A DNA stretch of 64,000 bases from Argentina anserina (GCF_933775445.1 NC_065874.1:9071001-9135000), one strand, 5' to 3'. Positions 37,735 through 48,874 are shown, numbered from the stretch's first letter. The notes: generated by a model not told the origin, from the letters alone. Made by a program: numbers and translations.

Positions 37735-38777
37735 ATGGGTGATACTCAACAAGATGTCAAAAAAAAAGGAACTTATGAACAGTGGACTAAGGAAGAGAGC
37801 AATGCATTGTTAGAACTCATGGTTGATGGTGCCACTCAGGAATGGCGTGATAATAGTGGAATTTTTACCAAGCAAACAGTAGAAGAAATGATACTTCCTG
37901 CTCTTAACAACAAACTTGGGTGTCATAAGACCTACAACAATTACCAAAGCCGATTGAAATGGTTTAAAAAATGTTGGTCTGCTTATAATACTCTTTTCCG
38001 ATTCAGCCTGGTTTTGGGTTTGACTCAAATACAAAGAAGTTCACTGCATCAGATGAAGTATGGGAAGATTACATAAAGGTGAGCTTTTAAAAAAAAATAC
38101 AGTACAATTTATTTCTTTAGAATAACAAACTGAACTCTTGTGCATAGTGCAACTTTAATAATTACCTTGAATTTTTCTTTCTCTAGGCTCACCCTACCTA
38201 TTCTCATTTCCGCTACGGATCATTTCCTGATTATGAAGACGTGGAATTAGCTATTGGGAATGGTGTTGCTGTTGGAAAAAACTCAATTGGGTTAGGTAAT
38301 AATGTTACTGATGCAACGACATTAGACGTTGGTGAGAGAGGAGATATAAGCATAGATAACTTTGAGTATGATGTTGAGAATGAAGTGTTTGTGAGGCCAA
38401 CTCAAAATGATCCAACATTACGCTCTTCATCACCTCTAGGATGTCCTGAAGTTTTAGAGGTTCCTAAGCATAGAAGAAACAAAAACAAAAGAGGTAGAGC
38501 TGAGTATGAAGGAAGTTCTAGCTCAAGTGGAAACATCTCTCAAGGTGGCATTATGGAACAACTTAATAAACTCACGACCACTTTCGAAGGAGTTTACAGC
38601 CTTTTAGAGAAAAGAGAAAGTCTATTAGAGAAAAGAGAAATGGAGAGAGGATATACAACTTGGGATGCCATCATGGAGATTCCAAATTTGGATGAAGATA
38701 CTTGTTTAATGGCGTTTGACTTGCTTAACACCAAAACAAAAAAGGATGGCTTCTTGAAGATGACTCCTACACAGTGA
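37735..38777 (+). pseudogene. Harbinger ORF1, Myb/SANT-like DNA-binding protein, one frameshift
   Basis: Two exons (37735-38078 and 38187-38777; GT-AG intron). Exon 1 has a trihelix Myb/SANT-like domain (WTKEESNALLELMVDGATQE, then YQSRLKWFKK), the module that in PIF/Harbinger elements helps the transposase reach the nucleus and bind the ends. Exon 2 continues AHPTYSHFRYGSFPDYEDVELA, then an acidic linker and a C-terminal helical region. Near 38006 one base seems missing: upstream the frame reads YNTLFRFS, while GFGFDSNTKKFTASDEVWEDY continues in another frame up to the donor. Read as is, exon 1 ends at a stop at 38074. Similar host proteins (L10-interacting MYB type) exist, but the position inside the element settles the origin. 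Confidence 0.75.
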
Positions 38778-39110
38778 GCAAACTGGATATTCCACAAGAT
38801 GCAAGAGCAATAGTTCTTTGGAGTTATGATGAGTACCTTTGGTTATGTTTGTTTGAATTTGTATGACTTTTTATAAGTCATGTCTTTGCTATGTTATGTT
38901 TATTTTGAATTAGGTGATCTTTAAAATTATTATGACTACCTATGGTTTGAACTATTGTATGACTATTGAGATTGCATTTATGCTATTACCTTCAATTTAT
39001 GTTATGTTTCATTCTCCTTATATTCATATTTTCTTCATAAAGTGTTTTGAAATGAATATGTATTTATATTTATATTTTATTCATAAAGTGTTTTGAAATG
39101 AATATGTTTT

Positions 39111-39866
39111 GAGTCCTAAATCATCCGGACTATTAATATGAATGATAGAGGGTCAGAAATATCAGCTTTCTGCCAGATTTTTCAGTCCTCTTTAGAGGAC
39201 CATATCTCTTTCCTTAGACGACCATAAACTCTGAAATTTTGTGGGATTGTAGCTGTATGTTTCTATTATTTATTTGTAAAATGGTTTTGTATTTTGAGTC
39301 ATAAATCGTCCGGACTATTAATATGAATGATAGAGGGTCAGAAATATCAGCTTTCTGCCAGATATTTTAGTCCCCTTTAAAGGACCATATCTCTTTCCTT
39401 AGAAGACCATAAACTCTGAAATTTTGTGGGATTGTAGCTGTATGTGTCTATTATTTATTTGTAAAATGGTTTTATATTTTGAGTCCTAAATCGTTCGGAC
39501 TATTAATATGAATGATAGAGGGTCAGAAATATTAGTTTTCTGCCAGATTTTTCAGTCCACTTTAGAGGACCATATCTCTTTCCTTAGAAGACCATAAACT
39601 CTGAAATTTTGTGGGATTGTAGCTGTATGTGTCTATTATTTATTTGTAAAAAAATTTTGTATTTTGAGTCCTAAATCATCCGGACTATTAATATGAATGA
39701 TAAAGGGTAAGAAATATCAGCTTTCTGCCAGATTTTTAAGTTCACTTTAGAGGACTATATCTCTTTTCTTAGAAGACCATAAACTCTGAAATTTTGTGAG
39801 ATTGTAGCTGTATTTATATATTATTTACCTATAAAAGGGTTTTACATTGGAATCCTAAATCTTCTA
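39111..39866. repeat. 185-bp tandem repeat array, four copies plus a partial
   Basis: Copies begin at 39111, 39296, 39481 and 39666 (GAGTCCTAAATC...), exactly 185 bp apart, and a diverged fifth begins near 39850. They share blocks such as GGACTATTAATATGAATGAT and CCATAAACTCTGAAATTTTG. A shorter doublet (CATAAAGTGTTTTGAAATGA) precedes the array at 39039-39105. The array is non-coding and lies between ORF1 and ORF2 of the transposon. Confidence 0.9.
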
Positions 39867-39989
39867 GAATATGAGTAGGAATTATGGCATAGAGGGTCAA
39901 AATATCATCTTTTTGTGATCTATTGTTATTGCAAGTTTTGCATTTTGTCTTTATTTATTTGTTTCTCAATGCAGGAATAAGGTTTAGGA

Positions 39990-40881
39990 ATGGATGATAT
40001 ATGGGAGGAAGAAATTGATGAAGAAGAAATGGATGAAGAAATGGAAGAAGAGATATATGAAACAGTTAAGTACTTATTGACGGCAATTCAAGCAGTAATC
40101 ATCTTATTAAAAGAGAACATGATTATGATTCATCAACGTATTGAACCATCTCTTAAACGACAACCAGTTACTCGGACGGGATATTATTTTATACAAGATA
40201 TGCTAAAGGGAGACCCACAAAGTTTTCGGGAGTTGCATAGAATGTATCCGGATGTGTTTCTAAAGTTGTGTGACATCATTAGACAGAGTACTCTTTTGGA
40301 AGACACAAGGTATATCTGTGTTGAAGAAATGGTGGCTACATTCTTGATTATTGTAGGCCACAATGATCGTTATTGTAATGTTCGTCAAAGGTTTGGTCGC
40401 TCACACTTCACTACTAGTCAAAACTTTCACAGAACCTTGAAGGCTTTAAACACAATAGCACCACAGATGATGGTTAAGTCCGGAGGTGTGCCCTCTAAAA
40501 TTAGGGAAAATACAAGATTCTACCCTTATTTTAAGGTATGATTTTTTTTAAAGTATGATTTTTTTTTTAAGTTAAAGCATGAGTAGAACCTATTTATTTT
40601 TATATATTTTTCCCCATATGACCTATACAAATTGTTTGAATTTTATTATTTTAGGATTGTATTGGTGCTATTGATGGAACTCATATTCCTGCCATGGTGA
40701 AGGGCCGAGAAGTAAGTAGCTATCGGAACCGTCATGGAATTCAATCTCAAAACGTTTTGGCAGCATGCAACTTCGATTTGGAATTCATGTATGTGCTTAG
40801 TGGGTGGGAAGGTTCGGCACATGATTCAAAATTGCTAAATGATGCATTATCAAGAAGAAATGGACTTGAAGTCCCTCACGG

Positions 40882-40916
<35 letters not shown>

Positions 40917-41555
40917 ACTTTTTAAAAAATTATTTTCATTATGTCGTCATGCTAATAATAAATAATTATACTTTTAGGTAGATTTTTTCTTGTGGATTGT
41001 GGATTTGCTAATCGACGCCAATTTTTGTCTCCATTACGCGGTGTACGATACCATTTAAAAGATTTTGGTGGTCAAGGTCGTCACCCGAGAAATGCTAGTG
41101 AGTTATTCAATCTCCACCATGCATCATTGAGGAATGTGATTGAAAGAATATTTGGTATCTTTAAATCGCGGTTTACAATTTTCAAAACCGCACCTCCATT
41201 CCAATTTGTGACACAAGCGGAGTTAGTGTTAGCTTGTGCCGGACTACACAACTTTCTTAGAAAAGAATGTCGCTCCGATGAATTTCCAAGTGAACAAGAA
41301 GATGATCAATCTTCACCATTTCTTGACATGGAAGATGAAAATCTTGAATTGCTTTCTCAAAGCCAACGACAACAAAGAGCGGAAGCTAATGCTTGGAGAA
41401 CTACTATTGCCGATGCTATGTGGGATGATAGGCCAAGAAATGATGATGATGAAAATGAAGACGATCAAGACAATGAGAATAATGAGGAACACATGGATGG
41501 TGAGAATCAAGAGGTTAATGATGATAATGAAATGAGAGAATATGATGCATTCTAA
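39990..41555 (+). CDS. PIF/Harbinger transposase (HARBI1-like DDE nuclease)
   Basis: Three exons: 39990-40535, 40655-40880 and 40978-41555, with GT-AG introns, give 449 residues. After an acidic start there is a helical N-terminal domain with a helix-turn-helix-like RFGRSHFTTSQNFHRTLKAL (about residues 135-155). The DDE_Tnp_4 nuclease core follows: CIGAIDGTHIPA (first Asp), GWEGSAHDSK (second Asp) and ASLRNVIERIFGIFK (Glu). All three catalytic residues are present and no frame break is seen. The C-terminus is Asp/Asn/Glu-rich. Intron 2 contains a long TA run. A domesticated HARBI1 gene is the alternative, but the TIRs and ORF1 show a transposon. Confidence 0.9.
40886..40914. repeat. (TA)n microsatellite in transposase intron 2
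   Basis: An uninterrupted TA run of about 14 units beginning a few bases after the intron 2 donor. Confidence 0.9.
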
Positions 41556-41893
41556 TGAATTTCTTCAATTTCGTACCTTTAATTAATCGGTTTAATGAAT
41601 TCTTATATGGAGTTGGATAACTATATTGATTTTAAAAGTAGTTGCATGACTTTATATAAAGTATTTCGTTTTGACTCAGAAATTTATTTTTTGTATATTG
41701 TTTGTGTTGATAGTGTTAATTTATTTATTTCTTGTTATTATAACAATATATAGACTTTATAAGTCCACATAAATAAATCTATTAGAATATGCTTAACTCT
41801 ATATAGAATTAAAACATTCCATTGAATTTGCCAATTCCATAGATTATAAAAAGTCAATCAGAATCTTTTAAAATCTGAATTGAATACACCCCC

Positions 41894-42945
41894 GTATTGG
41901 GACTAGACTGATGATAAGGCTTCATTGGCAATGGGTGATGAAATCTCATAAAAATGAATGGCTTTATTATTGTCAATGGGTAATGGAATCCGATGAAAAA
42001 CACAACTGAAACTAGCTGAAAGACGAGAAAAAAAGAGTGGATCTGATACCCTAATAATAGTCGTATCAAGCCCCGGATATGGTTTCCAACAGCAAAAGGG
42101 GGTTCAATGTCTGGAAAACATAAGATCACCATTTTATTTATGTTTTTGGGCAAGAGGCACATAGGCCTGAGAAAGAGATACAAGAAGAAAAACAACCGCT
42201 AAAAGGAACACAACAACTACGGTCACTGGAAACAAATGTGGCAAAAGGAAACTAAGCTACGGAGGGCCGGGTAAACCGTCGGCCCTAAGCACATTCAAAA
42301 GCGAAGTTGGGGGGCTTCCGTGCAATTCAAGGAGCACAACTTCTGCCAAGCGATTTCCATCACGACGAGTCCAATTCCAGAGGAAGGAGAGCCCACACAG
42401 AAATAATTATAGGGGTGAGCTTCCAGTTGTAGTTCATGCTAGCAAAAGCCGAAATAAGATCACCATGTAGAAATAAGAAAACAGGACAAGAAAACGAATT
42501 CGATGATCACAGATTCTTTGAACTTGAATTAAGGCAGGGGGTTTTTTGGGGGTGCAGAATGAATTTGAAACAAGGCTGATATGTATTAACATCTGATGGA
42601 ATGTAACATAACTCCCACAAACATTATCGAAATTACGAACATTATGGAAACAACAAAACAATATGAACACACAATCAATCAATCAGAAACATAACATAAA
42701 CATTCAGCGTCATACTAAAACTATAAGAAATAAAATCCATCAACTCACATAAAAAAAACTAGTAGAGCCATTAAGTTCGAAACACATAATTTAAAATACT
42801 AAATTCAAAACATAAAAGATAGTCATAGTTCCAATCTCAATAGAAGAGAACTAATCACTCATAAACATCCTACAAGGCTCCAGTCTACAAAAACACTCCA
42901 GCAGCAGCAGAAGCAAGATGCAGATTGAGAAGACCCAACAGGTGC
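41894..42945. other. Intergenic region and 3' flank of the eL41 gene
   Basis: No supported gene. An imperfect ~40-bp direct repeat containing CAATGGGT(G/A)ATG(A/G)AAT lies near 41920-41995. On the minus strand around 42400-42250 a short open stretch contains WTRRDGNRLAEVV, which faintly recalls the end of a LINE-type RNase H, but it is too short to call. Confidence 0.4.
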
Positions 42946-43159
42946 CTACTTCGATCTCTGTCTCATCTTTCGGCGCTTCCTCTTCAATCTCCTCATCCTC
43001 TTCTTCTTCCACTGCAACAATATTTCACATCACACAATACCAATTCAACAACAAATCACAACAAAGACTTCATATTCAGATTTAAAGAAACTTTCAGATG
43101 CATCAAATCTAAAATCGGAGGGAGAGAAAGGGGATATAAGAAATTACCTTGGCCCTCAT
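42946..43159 (-). CDS. RPL41: 60S ribosomal protein eL41 (RPL41)
   Basis: Two tiny exons on the minus strand, 43159-43148 (MRAK) and 43011-42946, with a GT-AG intron. They encode 25 residues, almost all Lys/Arg/Met/Trp: MRAK then WKKKRMRRLKRKRRK and MRQRSK. This is the full invariant sequence of eukaryotic eL41, the smallest ribosomal protein, an extended helix at the interface of the two subunits in the cytosolic ribosome. The exact length and the correct splice make the call firm. The upstream region has the promoter signature of a ribosomal protein gene. Nothing suggests inactivation. Confidence 0.95.
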
Positions 43160-43246
43160 CTTGGGCGGGGAAAGGTGATGCTACTTCAAAACGACGGCGG
43201 AGCTCTCTCAAGGGTTTTGACGTGAGTGACGAGTCTGAAGGCCCTG

Positions 43247-43305
43247 AACCCTAGTGCGTCTCCTGCGTTATATATATAGTCGTGGGCCTGGCTGTTTTGG
43301 GCTTT
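43247..43305 (-). promoter_or_regulatory. eL41 promoter: telobox, TATA box and site II motifs
   Basis: Upstream of the eL41 ATG are AACCCTAG (telobox, 43247-43254), a TATATATA run (about 43268-43278) and TGGGCC plus TTGGGC site II elements (43283-43302). This is the standard set for plant ribosomal protein genes. Confidence 0.7.
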
Positions 43306-44434
43306 TAGTTATGTTCTAAAGATTACCTGGATTGGATTTTAAGCCAGCCGCTATTTAGTGGAACAGTCATGTAATGTCTCATGATACATGACTCATGAGG
43401 TTCTAATTACATTGCGATTACATTAGGCAAAATCTTAAGAAAAAAACACACAGTTTACTCTATTGAGAATTTTAGTTATTTAATTTTTGAAACTATCATA
43501 TAAGTGTATGAACTATTGAATTCGATATACTTTCAATACATTTCCGTTACTTTACGTGTTTTTCGTCATACATTCAACTCAAGGGTATTTTCGTCATTCA
43601 ATAATGATGAAAAAAATACTCACAATTAAATGCCTTAATTTAAATGAGTAACACAAATAGAAATTACAGGATAATTAAATAATTGGACCCATTTTCATAA
43701 GGGTAAGTGTCATCATTTGGCCCGTGGGCGGCCTGTAGGTAGCCCGGCCCGATCAAGCCCTATCAAAAGCCCATTTTATTTTTAAAATTAATAATTTTAT
43801 ATGTATTTATGTGCCGTATATGTTAATTAGTTAAATTATTTTGTTATATTTCTTATCTTTCATACTATATTTAATTAAATAATTACCATTTCTTTTTCTT
43901 CTTTTTTTAAATAAAAATATACATTACACATAAAATAATGAGCTCGGCCCGGCCCGCTCAAAAAACCCGTAAGGCCCGGGGCCGTGGATAGCCTGTGGGT
44001 CTTAATTTTATTAGTAAGCCCGACCCGGTCCGGTGGAAAAATTGAAATAATCGTAAATACTCGGCCCGGCCCTTAAGTAAGGGTATATCACATTTTGACG
44101 CAAACATCCGCCCTAAACCCATATGAGGTATAAAGTGGAGATGCCCAAGAAGGAGAAGAGAGTTGCCGACCACTTCATCAGGCTTCTAATCTTTCTTAGA
44201 AGCCCAATACCATAGCTGCTGTTGCTAGAGCTAGAAGAAGTTCTCTCTTTTTTTTCCCTTTTCTTTTTTTGGTCTTTTTGACCCTTTATTAACCAAAAAA
44301 ATAAAAAAGAAGAAGCCCAATACATATTGATATCCTCATCAATTTATGTCAGACGAGGAAGCTGACGAAGCTGAAGTGAACCAACACCAGTTTCAGAGTC
44401 ATTGGGAACTGAAATCTGAGGCGAGTCTGATCAG
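43306..44434. other. Intergenic region with GGCCCGGCCC-rich segment
   Basis: About 43690-44080 is bounded by two GC-rich blocks full of GGCCCG/CGGGCC motifs (43720-43770 and 43935-44080) around an AT-rich middle. This looks like a degraded MITE-type element, but no clean inverted ends or target duplication were found. 44090-44434 is the promoter and leader of the next gene. Confidence 0.35.
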
Positions 44435-45435
44435 ATGAAAAACGGAGATGACCACGGCGAGTCATCGTACCCAAATGCCGACCAGACTGAAAACCAGAAG
44501 AACAAGACAGCAATGGGATCGGAGGCTCTAGCAAAGGGACTGTCTTCGACTCTCGTCACCATCATTAAGGACTTCGACTCCAAAGCTCAGCAGACCTTCA
44601 GTAGCCAACACCAGCTCTCTGAAGCCCTCGATCGCCTCACCCGCGGTAACTAATTAACTGATCGTTTTTACTTTTTGGGGGTAATTTATGATTATGTTGT
44701 TGGTTTTTGAGATGGTAAGATTTTGGTGAGCAGAGCTGGATAAGCTGTTGGAAGATGCGCCGATGCCGTTCATAATGCAACACGCGGCGAAGATAACGGC
44801 GGTTAGGAAGAGGGTTTTGTCTCTCAACTCGGTTTTGAAGAATGTTCAACGCCGTCTTGATAATATAGACCGCTTGTTAACTTTGGGAGTTCCGCATCAA
44901 ACTCAACATGGTATGTTTCTGTGTTAATCTAGGGGAAGATTAATGTTTAAAAAAATACTACTTTGGTTTTCATTATGCTCAATGTTGCTGAAAGTAGTGG
45001 ACTTTCACAGTACAATGTCAATTATTACCCTAAGTTGTGATTAGTTTGTGGAACTCAATTCAAGCTTAATTGATCTGGAAAAGATAATACAGGTTATTCT
45101 TGTTATAGGACGAAAGAGGTATAGGTCATAGAGATGTTAACTTTTTGTAGTTTTTCTTGGAAGTGATTGAAATCAGTAGGATTTGTAGTTATAACTCAAA
45201 GTGCACTGTTCTCCTTACGTTCAAAACTAATCTCTCTAAGCAATGTATGTGTATTAGACTGATAGTCATGTGCCTAATGATCATTCCCCGGGACAAGTTT
45301 GGAGTTCTAAGTATATGACTAAAGAAATCAATGTTTTGGGCTTTTGGCTTTGCTTGGGTCTGACATTATAGCCATTTGTTGTTCATTTCCAAACTCATAG
45401 TTTGGATGAATGCCTAAAAGTAGATTGCATAATCC

Positions 45436-45471
<36 letters not shown>

Positions 45472-45678
45472 ATGGCATAATGGACATGAAATTCTGGTCA
45501 GGAAGGTCTGTTGATGACAGATATGATTTCAAGGATATGTAAAGCATTAAAATTGTGTTCACACACTTCATTTAACTCAAAAATTGGATCTTGTTGGATG
45601 AGAATGACTGATACATCTTAAATCTAATTTGCAGATAAGAGTCCTAAGACAAGCACCATACATTCAGGGCTGCAGTAA
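44435..45678 (+). CDS. Snapin/BLOC-1 subunit-like protein
   Basis: Three exons: 44435-44645, 44734-44910 and 45635-45678, with GT-AG introns in phase 1, give 143 residues. The N-terminus is acidic and disordered; from about residue 30 the protein is helical (ALAKGLSSTLVTIIKDFDSK, then LSEALDRLTREL), and the second half (LDKLLEDAPMPFIMQHAAKI, then SLNSVLKNVQRRLDNIDRLL) is a clear coiled coil. The size and pattern fit plant Snapin-like proteins (BLOC-1 subunit 7 relatives), which act in endosomal and vesicle trafficking. The assignment rests on overall pattern memory and is moderate; that it is a gene is firm. Intron 2 is long (724 bp) and holds a GT microsatellite. Confidence 0.7.
45438..45470. 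repeat. (GT)n microsatellite
   Basis: About 16 GT units inside intron 2 of the Snapin-like gene. Confidence 0.95.
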
Positions 45679-46897
45679 CACAGCTGTGTATTGGAGGTAA
45701 GAGACTTGTGTTCTTGTTTATCGGAAAATATAAGTACAGACTTTGAACTTGGAATAATTACATATTTTCTTTATATACCAAAAATCATTATTATGCTGTA
45801 GGATGTAGAACGTTAGTATACTGACTCAAAGTATAATGATACATACAGTTTCACCTTGTTTCTGATTGAGACAGTAGAGAAGTCTTGTTCAATAATATTG
45901 GAGTTATTGCACCAGCGGAATGCAAATTCCTTTGTGTTGCTTCTTTTAAGGGCTTGTTGAATAATTATCCTTCTGTTGTACTGGGCGGTGTAAATTATGA
46001 TTAGAAGCTGTAAATATCATTCATATTCAGACTTGCAGACTAATTATAACCATGTGCAGTCTCTTACGAATCTGTCCTTATCAAAGTTCATGTTATCATA
46101 GTATCTAAACTCCCTTGATCTGTATCTTACTATCCTTTGATCTTTTCTCTTAACTGATTGATGGTTTCATCCTAATTTCTTAATTGTAGTCAATCTCCAA
46201 GACTGATTAGCACGGTATCAGGACTGCAAGGGACAGCCTTATAGATTTTGCCTGTTTGGCTCTGTCAATCAACTAATTGAAGAATTTTTCCATCATTTGG
46301 GCCTAAGCTCACGAGCAGATTTAAAAGCCACAAGTATGCTCCATCATCCGACACAGATGTTATCTGAAAGTCAGAATTGCTCAGTAGTAATGGAGAATGT
46401 GTGGAATATCTGGTGTAGCTATGGACATGAGTGGAACATTTGGGGTTCCGAATGGTTAAATGGTGGCAATGGAAGCTTGCTAAAGTTGGCACTGCCCCCT
46501 TCTTGTTTGAGAGATGAGATGAGATGAGATGAGAGTCAGTTTGCTCAACTTTCAGAAGGGGGAATCCTAGTTAGCATCATTTGTATTTGATGAATTCAAT
46601 ATATACACTTTTGTTTCGCTAGAGAGCAACAAATAGTTTTCTTATTGCAAAAATTTTGGGGTATAATCTGTGTGAAATGTTCATGCTGTCTTTTCATCAA
46701 CACCTCTATGAATTTTAGCAAGTAATCTAAACCTTGCACCATTGTGGTGGTTTCGATGCTCATCTTATGCAACTGTGATTAACTTGTTTAAGTTGCGAAT
46801 AGTAAATTAAAGACGGACACCTGATGCCAAGTAACATTACAGAATTGCTCTTGTAAAGTAAAAAAAAAAACTGAGACCAAGTAAATAATATCCCAAA
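45679..46897. other. 3' flank of the Snapin-like gene
   Basis: No further coding exon was recognised. A short GAGAT pentamer repeat lies near 46510-46533. Parts may be 3' UTR or UTR introns of the Snapin-like gene. Confidence 0.4.
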
Positions 46898-46900
46898 ACG

Positions 46901-46964
46901 ATGGGCTGTATTAGAGGATGAGGCCCAAAACAACATGGTAACCCTAATCTCACCCTTATAAATA
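46901..46964 (+). promoter_or_regulatory. Promoter of a snoRNA unit: site II, telobox, TATA
   Basis: ATGGGCTG (46901), AGGCCCAAAA (46921), the telobox TAACCCTAA (46939-46947) and a TATA box TTATAAATA (46956-46964) stand in the order seen at plant ribosomal-protein and snoRNA genes. Downstream there is no long ORF but there are box C/D-like sequences. Confidence 0.6.
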
Positions 46965-47057
46965 GCGGGGTTCTGTATCGTTTTCCCTCATCTTCTTTCT
47001 GCGATTAGGAGTCTGCTTGTTTCTGTTCGTAGGGTCATAGTTTCATATTAATAACTA

Positions 47058-47145
47058 GGAAAGTGATCAGATATCATGTCGCCCCAGTCTTACCCGCATC
47101 AAAAAGATTGATGCTTGGTGGTGATTGACTCTGTTTCTGATTCCC
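47058..47145 (+). ncRNA. Box C/D snoRNA candidate 1
   Basis: GTGATCA at 47063-47069 is one base from the C-box consensus RTGATGA, and a D box CTGA is at 47137-47140. GGAA before the C box can pair with TTCC after the D box. The guide target was not identified. It lies about 100 bp downstream of a telobox/TATA promoter. Confidence 0.45.
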
Positions 47146-47202
47146 TCTTCTTCTATTTTGTTTTCAAATTTCTGTTCTTTTGTAAATCGCAAGGATTTTG
47201 AA

Positions 47203-47296
47203 AGGAGATATGATGATGAATATCCCATTGTTCCATCACTGAATTCAACTTTGATGACAAATCAACCAAATTACATGCACTACCATCTGATCTCTT
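47203..47296 (+). ncRNA. Box C/D snoRNA candidate 2
   Basis: All four boxes are present in the right order and spacing: C ATGATGA (47210-47216, or 47213-47219), D' CTGA (47239-47242), C' TGATGA (47252-47257) and D CTGA (47287-47290). The ends GAGA and TCTC can form the terminal stem. Guide regions would be the ~15 bases before D' (CCCATTGTTCCATCA) and before D (TACATGCACTACCAT). The rRNA or snRNA target was not determined. Confidence 0.7.
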
Positions 47297-47349
47297 GCTT
47301 CAAAGTCCTTGCGTGTTTTCGTTTGTTCTTTAAATTGTGTTGTTGTGTG

Positions 47350-47460
47350 ATTTACAATGCCTAGCGGTATCTGATGCACAGATTTAATCTTGTGGCTGAG
47401 CATGTCGTTAAACCTGTGCCAAATTGATCTGAAAACAGGTCTTGCGACACAGTTTGCTTT
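47350..47460 (+). ncRNA. Possible third small RNA (H/ACA-like)
   Basis: A hairpin with stem ACCTGT/ACAGGT is followed by GCGACA, which could be an ACA box, and by a T-rich stretch. No convincing H box was found. CTGA motifs also occur, so a C/D reading is possible. It is listed only because it follows the other two candidates. Confidence 0.25.
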
Positions 47461-48207
47461 TTGATTTTTTTTTTTAATAAGCACTCTGTTACTTAATCCC
47501 TGCTCACATTCTTTAAATCTTGATTGTCTATATCATTTCATACATTCCAATTGAAGCAAATGATAATACAGGAGACTGATTTGGATTCTACTTTTCAAAA
47601 ATCTCATTTAGAAAAAAATATATTAACAAGCGAAACTTCACTACATTAAATATTACAACTCAATCAGTAGTAGAGAACTGAACTAAAGTGTGACATACAA
47701 AGGAAATCTAATTCACCGTTTATTTGCATATTTTTTTGGTTTCTTCTAACATCTCAATTTCAATTGGTTAATTTGCATTGTTTTACCTACAGTTTATAGT
47801 GTAGGTCCTTATGATGCATTGCATAATGGTTTGCTTGTTTTTATGATGTATTCCAGTACAAAATTGCATCCGCTCAAATAAGAAATTGATTGTGCTCATC
47901 ATACATATCTGGTTGGTGACAATGATCATTTAGACGATACTCGGCATTGATCATGAAGAAGATACTCGGTAGAACATAACATAATACCACCAATAAAAGA
48001 GTTGAAAATATAAAACAGATGCTTGTCATGAAGTGGCTTTGCCAATCAAGGGAATTAAACCATGGGATCAACCATACACATTATATATCACACAATCCTT
48101 TCGTTCCTTTGTTCATTGCGAGAAGACTCATAGAACTGGTTTTAATGGTTAGAAACTCGAAGCAACAGAAGCATAATTTGTGCCCTCGTTGTGGAAGATC
48201 AATCTTT
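47461..48207. other. Intergenic region
   Basis: AT-rich sequence without a recognised feature. Confidence 0.5.
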
Positions 48208-48874
48208 TAGGGCTGGTACCGAATACCGACCCGCTGCTACCGGATGATTTGGTATAAATTTCTGATTTTGGAATTTTGGAAGCATATAACCGAAACGGGT
48301 TCGATACTTCATATACCAACCCGTACCAAAACTATAAAACTCGTATGGGGGGTTAGGGTTGACACAAGCCCATATAATTTCATCGAAAACACATCGCTTC
48401 CATTCACTTTACGATTTTATTTTTTCACTTTATGTCTTCGTTTTTCACACTCGATATCAAGTCTTACCCCAATCTCTGAAACTATGCATTTTAGGTTTTG
48501 TTTTTTACTTTTTTTTAGGTTATGGTTTGACTTGTTTTAAATCGAAGAAACTTTATGTTTATTTTCTTTATGCAGAAATATGACTTTATATAGTATAAAA
48601 CTCTCAATTTGTGCAGAAATATATGCATATGTAAGAATTGTATTATTTATGTGAATTTGTTCATGATTGATCTTAGTTAGTGTAGTACGCATATATAAGT
48701 CTTGTGAAATTTGTCAGTTTGGTACTGAAAAAATACTAAACCGTACTGAAATTGAACGGTATCGTTTTAATTCGGTATTGAGGTTAAAAATAGTAGTACT
48801 GAACCGATACCGATACCGAAATATAAAATTGGTATAGTATGAGTGAGCACAATCCCATACCGGTCTCAGCCCTA
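48208..48874. mobile_element. Non-autonomous hAT-like MITE, related to 20193-20846
   Basis: A 667-bp segment with inverted ends TAGGGCTGGTACCG at the left and TAGGGCTGAGACCGG read inward from the right. The flanks CAATCTTT and TAATTTTT match at 6 of 8 positions, a decayed 8-bp hAT target duplication. Subterminal ACCGATACCGA-type motifs parallel the ACCGAAACCG motifs of the hAT MITE at 20193. No transposase. Confidence 0.75.

Larger units (their letters stand above)
36379..41893 (+). mobile_element. Full-length PIF/Harbinger DNA transposon
   Basis: A 5515-bp element with inverted ends GGGGGTGTATTCAATTAAGATT (left, from 36379) and GGGGGTGTATTCAATTCAGATT (read inward from 41893). Subterminal TATTCAATT repeats lie next to the left end. 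It carries both genes of an autonomous element in the same orientation: the Myb/SANT-like ORF1 and the DDE nuclease ORF2. ORF2 is intact and ORF1 has one frameshift. The expected 3-bp TWA target duplication is not clear (CAA before, GTA after). A 185-bp tandem repeat lies between the two genes. Confidence 0.88.

Noticed and set aside
42250..42400. Minus-strand stretch with RRDGNRLAEVV
   Set aside because: Suggestive of a LINE-type RNase H end, but single, short and without neighbours; mentioned only in the intergenic note.
47125..47364. 79-codon plus-strand frame across the snoRNA unit
   Set aside because: Overlaps the box C/D candidate, has no domain and a hydrophobic random-like composition.
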